NCBI RefSeq assembly: GCF_000337595.1
Contig: NZ_AOIL01000048.1
Coordinates: 95,226-159,225 of the forward strand
DNA: 64,000 nucleotides
Source of the DNA: Natrialba taiwanensis DSM 12281
GTDB lineage: Archaea > Halobacteriota > Halobacteria > Halobacteriales > Natrialbaceae
Reading direction: 5' to 3'
Position 1 is the stretch's first letter. Each line of letters opens with the position of its first letter. Positions 57,733 through 64,000 of the stretch are shown in pieces. The notes under the pieces are model-generated. The model was not told the DNA's origin. It did not search any database and worked only from the letters and a program-made list of their open reading frames with translations. The position numbers and the translations under genes were made by a program.

Positions 57733-58671
57733 CTACAGGACGAACAGTGTCGTCGTCCAGAAGGTGCCGTAGGCGTTCTCAAGAGCTGATTTCGGATCGC
57801 CGGTCGCATCAACCGCTGCAGTTGCCGCCGGCTCGACGGCCGTCTCCTCGGCGAGCGTCTCGATGACGCCGCGTTGCCCGGTGAGAAAGAGGCGATCTAT
57901 CTCGGTGTCGTCGTACACGTTAGCCAGTGTTTCCTGACACCGTTCGAGGTGAGCGTCGATCTGATCGTCGCGAATCCGCTCGAAGCGCGCCTGCGAAAAC
58001 CCACCCTTGGAGTGGCTGCCCTTCACGTCGCTCTCGAAGCCCCGGTATTCGATGCGATCGTCGGCTTCGTAGACGCCGACTGCAAACAGGTCGGCCCTGA
58101 CGACCGCGAGCGCGTAGCGTCCCGTCGGCAGGAACCACTCGAGATCGAGCGCGAACCGGTCCGTCCATCCCGCGGGCACGTCGCCCTCGTCGGGGAGAAC
58201 CGGCGGATCGAGCGCGACGGAGACGAGGCCAGCGTCGTCGACACAGAGCAGGCAGGGCGCAGCGGCGTCGACGAGGACCGTCCGGTCGCCGAGCACGGCC
58301 GCGAGTTCGTCGTCCGGAGCGAACTCGTCGGACCCGGATTCTACGGCCGTTGTCACCGCTCCCTCCGGTCCCGTCCGAACCGACCGGAGCCTGTCGAGCA
58401 CGTCGGCGAGGCGGCCACCGCAAAGCGTCTCGCGTCGCCTGAACGCGAGCGAGTCGTCCTCGTCGGCGTCGACGCGCTCGAGTTCGCCTTCGAGTTGGGC
58501 GATTCGGTCCTCGAGCCGGTTGACTCGCTCCTCGGCGTCCTGTCTGGCGGTCGTGGCTTCGGCTCGGCGGTCGGTTTCGGCCTCGTAGCGCGCCCGTAGC
58601 CGCTCGGTTTCGTCCTCGAGTTCGGCGATGCGCTCCTTGAGCGACGCGCGTCCGAGCAACTCATCGAGCAT
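57733..58671 (-). CDS. Vms1/Ankzf1-like peptidyl-tRNA hydrolase
   Basis: A 312-aa protein. The first 75 residues are a coiled coil (ELEDETERLRARYEAETDRRAEATTARQ...). The rest is an eRF1-like domain. The motif KGSHSKGGFSQARFERIRDDQ near residues 215-235 resembles the Vms1/Ankzf1 catalytic loop, where a Gln replaces the GGQ-type position of release factors. The fold ends with YDDTEIDRLFLTGQRGVIETLAEE. In eukaryotes Vms1 frees peptidyl-tRNA from stalled 60S subunits; a similar role in archaeal ribosome rescue is likely but unproven here. It is a single gene. Confidence 0.85.
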   Translation of the reverse strand: MLDELLGRASLKERIAELEDETERLRARYEAETDRRAEATTARQDAEERVNRLEDRIAQLEGELERVDADEDDSLAFRRRETLCGGRLADVLDRLRSVRTGPEGAVTTAVESGSDEFAPDDELAAVLGDRTVLVDAAAPCLLCVDDAGLVSVALDPPVLPDEGDVPAGWTDRFALDLEWFLPTGRYALAVVRADLFAVGVYEADDRIEYRGFESDVKGSHSKGGFSQARFERIRDDQIDAHLERCQETLANVYDDTEIDRLFLTGQRGVIETLAEETAVEPAATAAVDATGDPKSALENAYGTFWTTTLFVL

Positions 58672-58755
58672 CTGACCGAACAGGTGCGACGAATGTACTT
58701 CTAGCTCCCGGTCTCCGTTCGCGTTGGGACCGTCAGCGGCTCCGATCGCGAGCGC

Positions 58756-59184
58756 TCACATGCCCGCGTTCCTGAACTCGTCATCGCCAGCGGGGCGATC
58801 GGTGTCGTCGCCATCGGTAGCCCGTGCCCAGGATACGGACGGGTCCCAGCCGTCGACGAACGAGAGTAACTGCGAGGCACACTCGCGACGGGCGAGTAGG
58901 ACCTCGCGCAGGGATGGCGGGTTTCGAACATCCATGCCGTCGAGGAGCGTTTCGGGCAGCGCGAGCGTGTTCGTCGGGACGGCGCTGTCGCCGTGGACCG
59001 AGAAGTGCTGCGAGTCGAGTTTCATCACGAGCGGCGTTTCGAGCGATTCGATCCCCTCTCCGGTCGCGTACACCGCCTCGTTGATCCGCTCGTGTTGTTC
59101 GCTGTCCATTAGCGCGCGGTCGGCATCGGTTGGAGTCACGTAGAGTCGGCCGAGGTAGTAGCTTCGGGAGAACTCCTCGAACAT
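58756..59184 (-). CDS. DUF5802-type protein of unknown function
   Basis: A 142-aa protein that I think is a halobacterial family (DUF5802, from memory). It starts MFEEFSRSYYLGRLYVTPTDAD, then QHERINEAVYATGEGIESLETPLVMKLDSQHFSVHGDSAVPTNTLALPETLLD, a beta-rich region, and an acidic tail. The ATG at 59184 is the likely start; two in-frame ATGs upstream (59199 and 59214) are less likely. Function unknown. Confidence 0.75.
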   Translation of the reverse strand: MFEEFSRSYYLGRLYVTPTDADRALMDSEQHERINEAVYATGEGIESLETPLVMKLDSQHFSVHGDSAVPTNTLALPETLLDGMDVRNPPSLREVLLARRECASQLLSFVDGWDPSVSWARATDGDDTDRPAGDDEFRNAGM

Positions 59185-59347
59185 GCTAGTTATACCCATG
59201 TTCCAGAGTACCATAACTATTGGCGAACACCCTTATACCGCACCGCAATCACGGACGATGTCGATCGCAAGCGGGTGGGTATCCGCCGCCGTATCGACGG
59301 AGGGTGGAACCTATTACCTATTTGGCCGTAGCCGATGACCGTCCCTC

Positions 59348-59770
59348 ATGTCCGTAGACGACGAGCACAAAGCGATCGCAAAGCGGTATGTCGATGTCGT
59401 CTGGAACGACGGGGACATCGATGCGATGGATGACGTGCTTACCGACCAGCAGGTGTACCACGATCCGACAGGGTCCGGAGAGGAACCGCTCTCCGAGTTC
59501 AAGTCGTTCATTTCGAACTACCACGAGACGTTTCCGGACCTGCACTTCGAGGTCGAACACTACATGCGGGACGGGGACTACGTCGCGTTCTGGGGGCGGA
59601 TAACGGGGACCCACGAAGGGCCGTTCATGGGTATCGAACCGACGGGCGAATCCGTCGAGATCATGGGCATCCACGTCGTTCGTATCGCGGACGGAAAAAT
59701 CGCGGAACGGTGGGCGAACGTGGACCTCTTCGGGCTCCTCCAACAGATCGGACACGATCCGCTGGCCTGA
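59348..59770 (+). CDS. SnoaL-like ester cyclase family protein
   Basis: A 140-aa cystatin-like alpha-plus-beta barrel of the SnoaL polyketide-cyclase/ester-cyclase type: DEHKAIAKRYVDVVWNDGDIDAMDDVLTDQQVYHDP, then FKSFISNYHETFPDLHFEVEHYMRDGDYVAFWGRITGTHEG, and VEIMGIHVVRIADGKIAERW. Conserved Asp, His and Trp line the pocket. Many such proteins bind or hydrolyse small ligands of unknown identity. It is leaderless (TATA-like TATTACCTA about 35 nt upstream). Copy C of the hairpin element begins over its stop codon. Confidence 0.85.
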   Translation: MSVDDEHKAIAKRYVDVVWNDGDIDAMDDVLTDQQVYHDPTGSGEEPLSEFKSFISNYHETFPDLHFEVEHYMRDGDYVAFWGRITGTHEGPFMGIEPTGESVEIMGIHVVRIADGKIAERWANVDLFGLLQQIGHDPLA

Positions 59771-59852
59771 GACGATCTGCTGCACCGAGTTCCCGGCACG
59801 CTCGTAGACGGTCGCGGGTGCGCCGGCACTGCCCGACAGCAGTTCGACTGAG
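59769..59852 (+). repeat. 85-bp palindromic intergenic element, copy C
   Basis: Begins on the second base of the TGA stop of the SnoaL-like gene. Outer stem positions 2-14 pair with 69-81 except for positions 4 and 8, the latter being the conserved T-T mismatch. One base pair (position 7, G-C in copies A and B) has become A-T, a compensatory change. It is 84 bp long, against 86 and 85 for the other copies. The core GCGGGTGCGCCGGCACTG is identical to copy A. Confidence 0.72.
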
Positions 59853-59951
59853 AGAGTACGTGACGGCCGTTGCTGCGTTCCGACCGTGAACTCGTCCGGG
59901 TTGTATCCGCGGAATCAATACTCCTTTGCCGGTCGCTTCCCAAGCGGGCGT

Positions 59952-60050
59952 ATGGTTGAGCGACTGTTCCCCGAAATCGCAACCGCGGGTCTCGTTCTCA
60001 TTACGGTCGTCTGTCTCATCGGGCTGCTGTACCTCCTCGCGAAGCAGTAA
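59952..60050 (+). CDS. 32-aa single-span membrane protein
   Basis: A small open frame, MVERLFPEIATAGLVLITVV followed by CLIGLLYLLAKQ, then TAA. The middle 20 residues form one hydrophobic membrane segment and the ends carry one or two charges. Codon use is typical of the genome (GTC, CTC, ATC). It resembles the very short haloarchaeal membrane proteins that are easily missed by gene finders. It stands alone between the SnoaL-like gene and dapE. Function unknown. Confidence 0.55.
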   Translation: MVERLFPEIATAGLVLITVVCLIGLLYLLAKQ

Positions 60051-60098
60051 TTACACACCGCTCGCACGACGGCTGTGCGATCAGGTGTGCACTGACTT

Positions 60099-61208
60099 TC
60101 AGCGGCACCTCTCGCCGACGAGTTCGGCGAGCGTCGCTTCGAGTGCGTCCGCCGCGGCTTCGATGTCCGGGAGGCGGACGTACTCGCGCTCGGCGTGGGC
60201 GACAGCCCCCTCCTCGTCGGCGAGCACGCCCGGTCCGAAGACGACCGTCGGCGCGTCGGCCGCGAAGAAGCCGGCCTCGGTGGCCGCGCCGAACGGCCGG
60301 ACCGCGCCGCCGCTTGCCGCCGCCAGGGCGCCGACCAGATCGGCGTCCTCGTCGGTCACGAACGCCTGCGGGAACGGCGTGTCGGGTCGGATGAGTTCGA
60401 CCGAAATCTCGACATCGAATTCCGCTTGCACCCGGTCCGCGAGACACTCGGCCAGGTCATCGCGGAACGATGAACTCGTCTCCGGCGGGACGCTGCGCCG
60501 GTCGAACGTGAGTCGGCAGCGCTCGGGGACGCGGTTCGAGGCATCGCCGCCCTCAAGGGCGGTCGGCGTCAGTTTCGGTTCCCCGAGCACCGCGTCCTCG
60601 CCCGGTCCCGCCACCTCGTCGTAGTCTCGAAGCGCGTCGAGCACGTGCGAGAGCGCGGCGATCGGATTACGGTCAGCTGGTACGCTCGCGGCGTGGCCGC
60701 TCTCGCCCGTGATCGTCACAGTGCCCTCGCACTGCCCGCGGGCGGCGATGCAGACGTCGAGGCCCGTCGGTTCGCCGACGATGTACCCGTCCGCCGAGAG
60801 CCGCTCCTGGAGGCCCTCGGCACCGGTCATCAGCGTTTCCTCGTCGGTCGTGATCGCCAGCGTGAGCGTTCCAGTGGTCGGCTCGACGCGCAGGAACGCC
60901 GCGAGCAGCGCGGCGAGCGGTCCCTTGGCGTCGCAGGCTCCGCGGCCCCGGATCACGTCGCCGTCGCGCTCGTAGGGGACGTGCGGCGGTACCGTATCGA
61001 TGTGCGTGTTGAGGACGATGTGGGGCCCATTGCCGGCGGCGTCACGCTCGCCGCCTCGCGTCGCGAGCACGTTCCCGAGGTCGTCAACCGTCGGCTCGTG
61101 ACCGGCCTCCCGCAGCGTTTCGAGCATGAACTCGCGCATCTTGTCGACGTCCTCATGGGACGGAATCCGGACCGCGTCGGCGTGGAACGAGGCGATATCG
61201 AAGCCCAT
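60099..61208 (-). CDS. dapE: M20 peptidase, succinyl-diaminopimelate desuccinylase type
   Basis: A 369-aa M20-family metallopeptidase. The zinc-ligand motifs are LNTHIDTVPPH (His and Asp), RGRGACDAKGPLAALLAAF (bridging Asp), ITTDEETLMTGAEG (general-base Glu-Glu) and VGEPTGLDVCIAARG. The dimerisation domain carries SGHAASVPADRNPIAALSHVL, and the last ligand His is in EGAVAHAEREYV. It cleaves N-succinyl-LL-diaminopimelate or a related N-acyl substrate. It starts 1 nt after the lysA stop, so it is the second gene of a lysine operon. Without dapF between them, the usual halobacterial order is altered. Confidence 0.88.
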   Translation of the reverse strand: MGFDIASFHADAVRIPSHEDVDKMREFMLETLREAGHEPTVDDLGNVLATRGGERDAAGNGPHIVLNTHIDTVPPHVPYERDGDVIRGRGACDAKGPLAALLAAFLRVEPTTGTLTLAITTDEETLMTGAEGLQERLSADGYIVGEPTGLDVCIAARGQCEGTVTITGESGHAASVPADRNPIAALSHVLDALRDYDEVAGPGEDAVLGEPKLTPTALEGGDASNRVPERCRLTFDRRSVPPETSSSFRDDLAECLADRVQAEFDVEISVELIRPDTPFPQAFVTDEDADLVGALAAASGGAVRPFGAATEAGFFAADAPTVVFGPGVLADEEGAVAHAEREYVRLPDIEAAADALEATLAELVGERCR

Positions 61209-61209
61209 G

Positions 61210-62448
61210 TTACTCCCGTTCGACGCGGGTCACGTCGTCGAGGGTCTCCCGTCGGCGCACGACGCGGGCCTCGCCGTCCTCGAGTGCGACCTCCGCCGGC
61301 CGGGGCTGGGAGTGGAACTGGCTCGCCAGTTCGTAGCCGTAGGAACCCGCATTCCCGATGGCGATAACGTCCTCGCGCTCCGGGCGAGCGATCGGCCGGT
61401 CGTGGGCGAACACGTCCGCGCTGGTACAGACCGGGCCGCCGACGGTCACCGGTTCGGACTCGCGCTCGGGAGCGCTGACGTTCAGCATCGGGTGGTAGGA
61501 GCCGAACATCGCCGGGCGGATCAACGTCGCCAGGCTGGCGTCGACGCCGACGACCGTCGTCTCCGGTGCCTCCTTGATCGTGTTCACCTCGCTCAGGATG
61601 AGCGACGCGTCGGCGACGATGTACCGACCCGGTTCGAGTTTGAGCGTGGCGTCGAGTTCACCGACGGCGTCGCGGATCAGCTCCGACGTTTTTTCGAGGT
61701 CCAGCGGCTCGTCGTCCTCCCGGTAGGGAACGCCGTAGCCGCCGCCGACGTCGACGAATTCCAGGCTTTCGTCGCCGACGCGGCGGGCCATCTCGCCGAC
61801 GCGCTCGATGGCCCGACAGTGCTCTTCGAGGCCCTCAGTCAGGACGCCGCTGCCCGCGTGGGCATGGAGGCCGACGAGGTCGAACTCGTCGCGGACGCGG
61901 TCGGCGACATCGGGGACGCGCTCGTAGGGGATGCCGAACTTCGCGTCCGCGCCGGTGGCGACCTTCTCGTGGTGGCCCGTGCCGATCCCGGGGTTGATGC
62001 GGATGGCGATGCGGCCGTCGTAGCCGCGCGCTTGCAGCCGGTCCAGCGTGTCCATCGCGCCGATGGTGATCGTCAGCCCCGGCGCGTCCTCGGCCAGGTC
62101 GGTCGCGTAATCGAGGTCGTGATCCGGCGGGTTGACGGCGGTGTACTGGAGCGTGTTCGGGTCTGCGCCGGCGTCGATCGAGCGCTTTAGTTCGCCCCAG
62201 GCCGCACACTCGATGTCGCCACCGGCCTCGAGGACGGCTTCGAGAACGGACTTGCCCGTGTGAGCCTTCGCGGCGTACATGACGTGGGCGTCGGGAAACG
62301 CCGACGAGAAACGGGCGTAGTTCTCCGTGACGCGGTCGAGATCGGTCACGTAAAGCGGCGTGTCGTACTCCTCGGCGAGGGACTCGAGTCGATCGTGGTC
62401 CCAGTCTGCGAGCCGGCGGACGGCCGGCGAATCCGCATGGGTGGTCAT
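61210..62448 (-). CDS. lysA: Diaminopimelate decarboxylase
   Basis: A 412-aa fold-type III PLP enzyme that makes L-lysine from meso-diaminopimelate. The PLP lysine is K61 in MYAAKAHTGKSVLEA. Other motifs are IECAAWGELKRSIDAG, HAHAGSGVL, DVGGGYGVP, EPGRYIVADA (phosphate binding), and GGPVCTSADVFAHD with the Cys that reaches the neighbouring active site. GNAGSYGYELASQFHSQPRP closes the family signature. It is followed by dapE at a 1-nt gap. Confidence 0.94.
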   Translation of the reverse strand: MTTHADSPAVRRLADWDHDRLESLAEEYDTPLYVTDLDRVTENYARFSSAFPDAHVMYAAKAHTGKSVLEAVLEAGGDIECAAWGELKRSIDAGADPNTLQYTAVNPPDHDLDYATDLAEDAPGLTITIGAMDTLDRLQARGYDGRIAIRINPGIGTGHHEKVATGADAKFGIPYERVPDVADRVRDEFDLVGLHAHAGSGVLTEGLEEHCRAIERVGEMARRVGDESLEFVDVGGGYGVPYREDDEPLDLEKTSELIRDAVGELDATLKLEPGRYIVADASLILSEVNTIKEAPETTVVGVDASLATLIRPAMFGSYHPMLNVSAPERESEPVTVGGPVCTSADVFAHDRPIARPEREDVIAIGNAGSYGYELASQFHSQPRPAEVALEDGEARVVRRRETLDDVTRVERE

Positions 62449-62553
62449 TGATCACCACAAGTGACCGGGAGGAGTCAAGGGTTTGGGTTTCGTGCCCGCG
62501 TCTCGCACGCCGGTTTCCGGGTGTCGGTTACTCTCGGCCACCACACGCCGGCA

Positions 62554-62820
62554 TCAGTCAGTCCGTTCGTGATCCGCGTGCGTCCACGCGACGACGAGGC
62601 CGACGCCCATCACGCTGGCGGCGATCGGTTCGATCCACGGGGCGAGAATCGAGGGGATAGGTACGAGTTCATCGAGAAACAGTCCGGCGGCCGCACCCGC
62701 CAAAAAGACGCTGACACCGATCGTGCGGCGGACGGGCCAGCCTTCCCTCCGCGATCGGACGGCGGCGAGGCCGCAGGCGACGGCGAACAGTCCGAACACG
62801 ACGGCCGATTCCCAGTTCAC
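62554..62820 (-). CDS. Small membrane protein
   Basis: An 88-aa protein with three hydrophobic segments (AVVFGLFAVACGLAAV, TIGVSVFLAGAAAGLFL, and IAASVMGVGLVVAW), with a short basic loop RSRREGWPVRR. It is typical of small haloarchaeal membrane proteins of unknown function. It lies between the aldo/keto reductase and lysA, on the same strand, as a small insertion in the lysine region. Confidence 0.68.
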   Translation of the reverse strand: MNWESAVVFGLFAVACGLAAVRSRREGWPVRRTIGVSVFLAGAAAGLFLDELVPIPSILAPWIEPIAASVMGVGLVVAWTHADHERTD

Positions 62821-62895
62821 GTCACCTGATTGACCACACGGCGACTTGAACGCTCGGCTCGAGTTCGTCCGCGCGATTCCCGTTGCGATCGGGAA

Positions 62896-63672
62896 TCACT
62901 CCGGAAAGAGTTCGTCGGTCCGCTCGATCGCGTCGATGCGCTCGCGTTCGGCCGGGTCGAGTTCGAGATCTTGGGCGTCGAGATTCGCCCGGAGATGCGC
63001 GGCGCTGCTGGCTTTCGGAATCGTCACGACGCCCTCCTTCGCGGCCAGCCAGGCGAGACAGACCGCTTCGGGCGTCGCGTTGTGATTTTCGGCGATATCG
63101 ACGACCGCGTCGATCTCCCGCGCGCGACCGTTCGCGAGCGGCGAGTAGGCCACGAGCGGATAGCCGTGCTCGCGGGCGTGGGCGAGCAGGTCGTCTGGCT
63201 GAAACAGCGGGTGGAACTCGACCTGGTGAGCCGCGATCGGCGCGTCGAGAACGGCCTGCGCGGTCTCGAGTTCAGCACGGGAGAAGTTGCTGACGCCGAC
63301 GGCGCGGATGGTGCCGGCGTCGCGACGGTCGTCGAAGGCCGGCAGCGTCTCGTCGGGGTCGTAGGTTTCGACGGGGCGGTGGACGTACAGCAGGTCAACC
63401 GACTCGAGCCCCAGGCGGTCGAGACTTTCCGCCGTCGTCCGGCGGACGTCGTCCGGCGCGAGGCTGTCGGCCCAGACTTTCGTCGCGATCGTCACGTCCT
63501 CGCGCGGGACGGCACTCCGGGCCAGACCCTCGCCGACGACGTCCTCGGTCCCGTATATCTGGGCCGTATCGAGGTGCCTGTAGCCGAGGTCGAGCGCCGT
63601 CGCGATCACGTCGGGGTCGTCGATCCCCATCGTCCCCAGACCGACGGGCGGGAGATCCAGCGGCGAAGCCAT
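62896..63672 (-). CDS. Aldo/keto reductase
   Basis: A 258-aa TIM-barrel NAD(P)H-dependent oxidoreductase. It begins LPPVGLGTMGIDDPDV. The catalytic tetrad is Asp and Tyr in YRHLDTAQIYGTED, Lys in IATKVWAD and His in LYVHRP. The C-terminal cofactor region is TIPKASSAAHLRANL. It reduces small aldehydes or ketones; no substrate can be given. It is on the same strand as dapD and lysA, but a role in lysine synthesis is not implied. Confidence 0.9.
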   Translation of the reverse strand: MASPLDLPPVGLGTMGIDDPDVIATALDLGYRHLDTAQIYGTEDVVGEGLARSAVPREDVTIATKVWADSLAPDDVRRTTAESLDRLGLESVDLLYVHRPVETYDPDETLPAFDDRRDAGTIRAVGVSNFSRAELETAQAVLDAPIAAHQVEFHPLFQPDDLLAHAREHGYPLVAYSPLANGRAREIDAVVDIAENHNATPEAVCLAWLAAKEGVVTIPKASSAAHLRANLDAQDLELDPAERERIDAIERTDELFPE

Positions 63673-63762
63673 ACCGAGTTCACGGACCGACAGTACATAA
63701 GTGAACTCGTCTCGCGGGCGGTGCGGATCACGGTCGAGTTCGGTCAGAAGAGTCCCGGGAGC

Positions 63763-64000
63763 TTATTCCCGCAGCGCGTCCTCGCGCTCGGTCGCCTCGA
63801 GCGTCTCCGTCTCCAGGTCGGTGGCGACGACGGCGGGCTTGTACGCGCCGCCCTCGAAGAGGTCGTGATCGCTGACCGAGGATTCGACGAATCGCGTGAA
63901 CGCGCGCCGGTCCGCGGGTAGTTCGCCGTAGATGACCTCCTCCTCGACGAGGTCGTAGACCGGGATGCGCGGCGTCAGAAGGGTGTTCTCGCCGACGACG
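63763..64000 (-). CDS. dapD: Tetrahydrodipicolinate N-succinyltransferase, C-terminal part
   Basis: The 5' part of this gene is outside the window. The visible 79 codons read VVGENTLLTPRIPVYDLVEE, then GELPADRRAFTRFVESSVSD and GGAYKPAVVATDLETETLEA, the C-terminal domain of haloarchaeal DapD after the left-handed beta-helix. DapD succinylates tetrahydrodipicolinate in the lysine pathway, consistent with lysA and dapE on the same strand within 4 kb. The stop codon is the TAA at 63763-63765. Confidence 0.82.
   Translation of the reverse strand, partial: VVGENTLLTPRIPVYDLVEEEVIYGELPADRRAFTRFVESSVSDHDLFEGGAYKPAVVATDLETETLEATEREDALRE

Overview
The window is chromosomal DNA of an extremely halophilic archaeon (class Halobacteria, most likely family Natrialbaceae). 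The predicted proteins are rich in Asp and Glu, third codon positions are mostly G or C, and many genes have a TATA-like box about 25-30 nt before the start codon, the mark of leaderless transcripts. Marker genes agree: an archaeal RPA with several OB folds, a histone doublet, an RPA3/RPAP3 pair, an Azf-type glucose-6-phosphate dehydrogenase, twin-arginine lipoproteins, a PGF-CTERM-like protein and several small halobacterial DUF families. The genus call is an inference.

Layout. 0.2-5 kb: replication and chromatin block (RPA2-like SSB, histone doublet, histone-deacetylase-family enzyme, CCA-adding enzyme, tRNA-Asn). 5-10.5 kb: a frameshifted Tat-exported protein with a lipoprotein, a MoaB-like protein, the rpa3-rpap3 operon, a ribbon-helix-helix protein, tRNA-His. 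10.5-14.7 kb: membrane proteins, then tRNA-Phe and tRNA-Val, each trailed by degenerate copies of its own 3' end. 14.7-25.5 kb: DUF192, an ABC exporter, creatininase, archaeal dihydroneopterin aldolase, Azf, DUF309, aminopeptidase, queuosine/archaeosine-precursor transporter, PadR, a TrkA-like protein with a RAM-domain partner. 26-37.9 kb: MOSC, two PLP trans-sulfuration enzymes, a flavodoxin-like/UbiA fusion, a PhoX-like protein with cohesin-like and dockerin-like modules followed by a PGF-CTERM cohesin-like protein, and a nonsense-broken Tat gene. 38-45.7 kb: GpmI and the NurA...HerA DNA-end-processing pair with accessory genes between. 45.7-54.6 kb: AT-rich orphan genes, a broken FRG-domain gene, a PspA-like protein, and two paralogous membrane proteins flanking an HPP protein. 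54.6-64 kb: a DgcN/DgcA-like pair, a Vms1-like peptidyl-tRNA hydrolase, and lysine biosynthesis (dapE, lysA, and dapD cut by the right edge).

How the genes fit together. RPA, RPA3/RPAP3, HerA-NurA and histone with deacetylase are genome-maintenance functions. DapD, LysA and DapE belong to the succinylated diaminopimelate route to lysine; dapF is not between lysA and dapE. The DgcN/DgcA pair suggests D-glutamate or dipeptide catabolism. Three secreted proteins carry cohesin-like folds and one carries a dockerin-like pair, suggesting a surface assembly.

The signal I regard as most novel is not a gene. An ~85-bp intergenic element occurs three times (10617-10702, 52922-53006 on the minus strand, 59769-59852). 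It can fold into a long hairpin whose outer stem changes by compensatory substitutions while keeping one T-T mismatch. The two arrays of tRNA 3'-end fragments are the second most interesting signal. Family names were assigned by reading motifs and from memory; no database search was run.
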